NCBI RefSeq assembly: GCF_004795855.1
Contig: NZ_CP039252.1
Location: 496,001 to 560,000 of the forward strand
From: Hydrogenophaga sp. PAMC20947
GTDB lineage: Bacteria > Pseudomonadota > Gammaproteobacteria > Burkholderiales > Burkholderiaceae_C
Direction of reading: 5' to 3'
DNA: 64,000 nucleotides
A program made the translations under genes and the position numbers. This document shows positions 63,945-64,000 of the stretch, piece after piece (the stretch's first letter is position 1; each line of letters begins with the position of its first letter). The notes beneath the pieces were generated by a model that was given only the letters and a program-made list of their open reading frames with translations, ran no database searches and had not been told where the DNA came from.

Positions 63945-64000
63945 ATGAACCTCACGATCTTTGCCCGCTCCTTTGTTCGGTTGGCCGCTTTGTCATCGTT
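63945..64000 (+). CDS. N-terminal fragment of a possible secreted or membrane protein (partial)
   Basis: An ATG at 63945 opens a frame reading M-N-L-T-I-F-A-R-S-F-V-R-L-A-A-L-S-S up to the window end, which resembles a signal peptide. The 151 bases before it contain a TATATT box (about 63864). The rest lies outside the window, so no function can be assigned. Confidence 0.4.
   Translation, partial: MNLTIFARSFVRLAALSS

Overview
The window looks like chromosome of a GC-rich betaproteobacterium, most likely Burkholderiales/Comamonadaceae; a Hydrogenophaga-like organism is plausible. This is inferred from gene content and protein style, not from a marker gene. There is one tRNA, no rRNA, no phage and no insertion sequence.

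Layout. (1) 1-2186: the tail of a probable TctC/Bug-type binding protein, then a PAS-LuxR regulator divergent from scoAB (acetoacetate:succinyl-CoA transferase), with a perfect inverted repeat between them. (2) 2256-7223: a complete type I export system on the minus strand (HlyD-like adaptor, peptidase-C39 ABC exporter, TolC-like channel) with no visible substrate gene, then tRNA-Gly. (3) 7579-14504: a DsrE-like lipoprotein, and choline uptake and oxidation genes (betA, betB, choV, choW, choX). (4) 14964-25508: a long minus-strand gene train for GABA and guanidino/polyamine compounds (gabT, CoA transferase, Pot-type ABC transporter, acetyltransferase, ureohydrolase, cupin, gabD), divergent from a GabR/MocR-type regulator. 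(5) 27172-43013: housekeeping and miscellaneous genes (alaS, RluA-type pseudouridine synthase, trmB, a membrane protein with a degenerate GGDEF domain, an MpaB-like oxygenase, gluQ, FAD oxidoreductase, LysR/pirin pair, flavodoxin, KefB/C antiporter, PAP2 phosphatase). A seven-copy 84-bp tandem repeat lies between the oxidoreductase and gluQ, and a two-copy version lies between gabT and the CoA-transferase gene.

(6) 43271-63793 is the most interesting part. It is about 20.5 kb of co-directional, mostly overlapping genes that combine an aryl-polyene (APE) type II fatty-acid/polyketide machinery with a dialkylresorcinol (DAR) module (DarA, DarB, ACP). The APE part has an acyl/aryl ligase, ACPs, ketosynthases, a chain-length-factor-like protein, two hot-dog dehydratases, a ketoreductase, an LpxL-like acyltransferase, a LolA-like protein and an MMPL exporter. 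APE plus DAR is the hallmark of flexirubin-type pigments, including the arcuflavins described from Azoarcus. The DAR half also carries a BtrH-like cysteine acyltransferase, an ABC exporter, an unusual ketosynthase whose first catalytic His is Gln, a half-size ketosynthase-like partner and an ICMT-like methyltransferase.

Working model for region 6: the ligase loads an aryl acid made elsewhere, the KS/KR/DH enzymes extend it to an aryl polyene, the DAR module makes a resorcinol, the BtrH-like enzyme may join the two as an ester, and the MMPL, LolA-like and ABC proteins move the pigment to the outer membrane.
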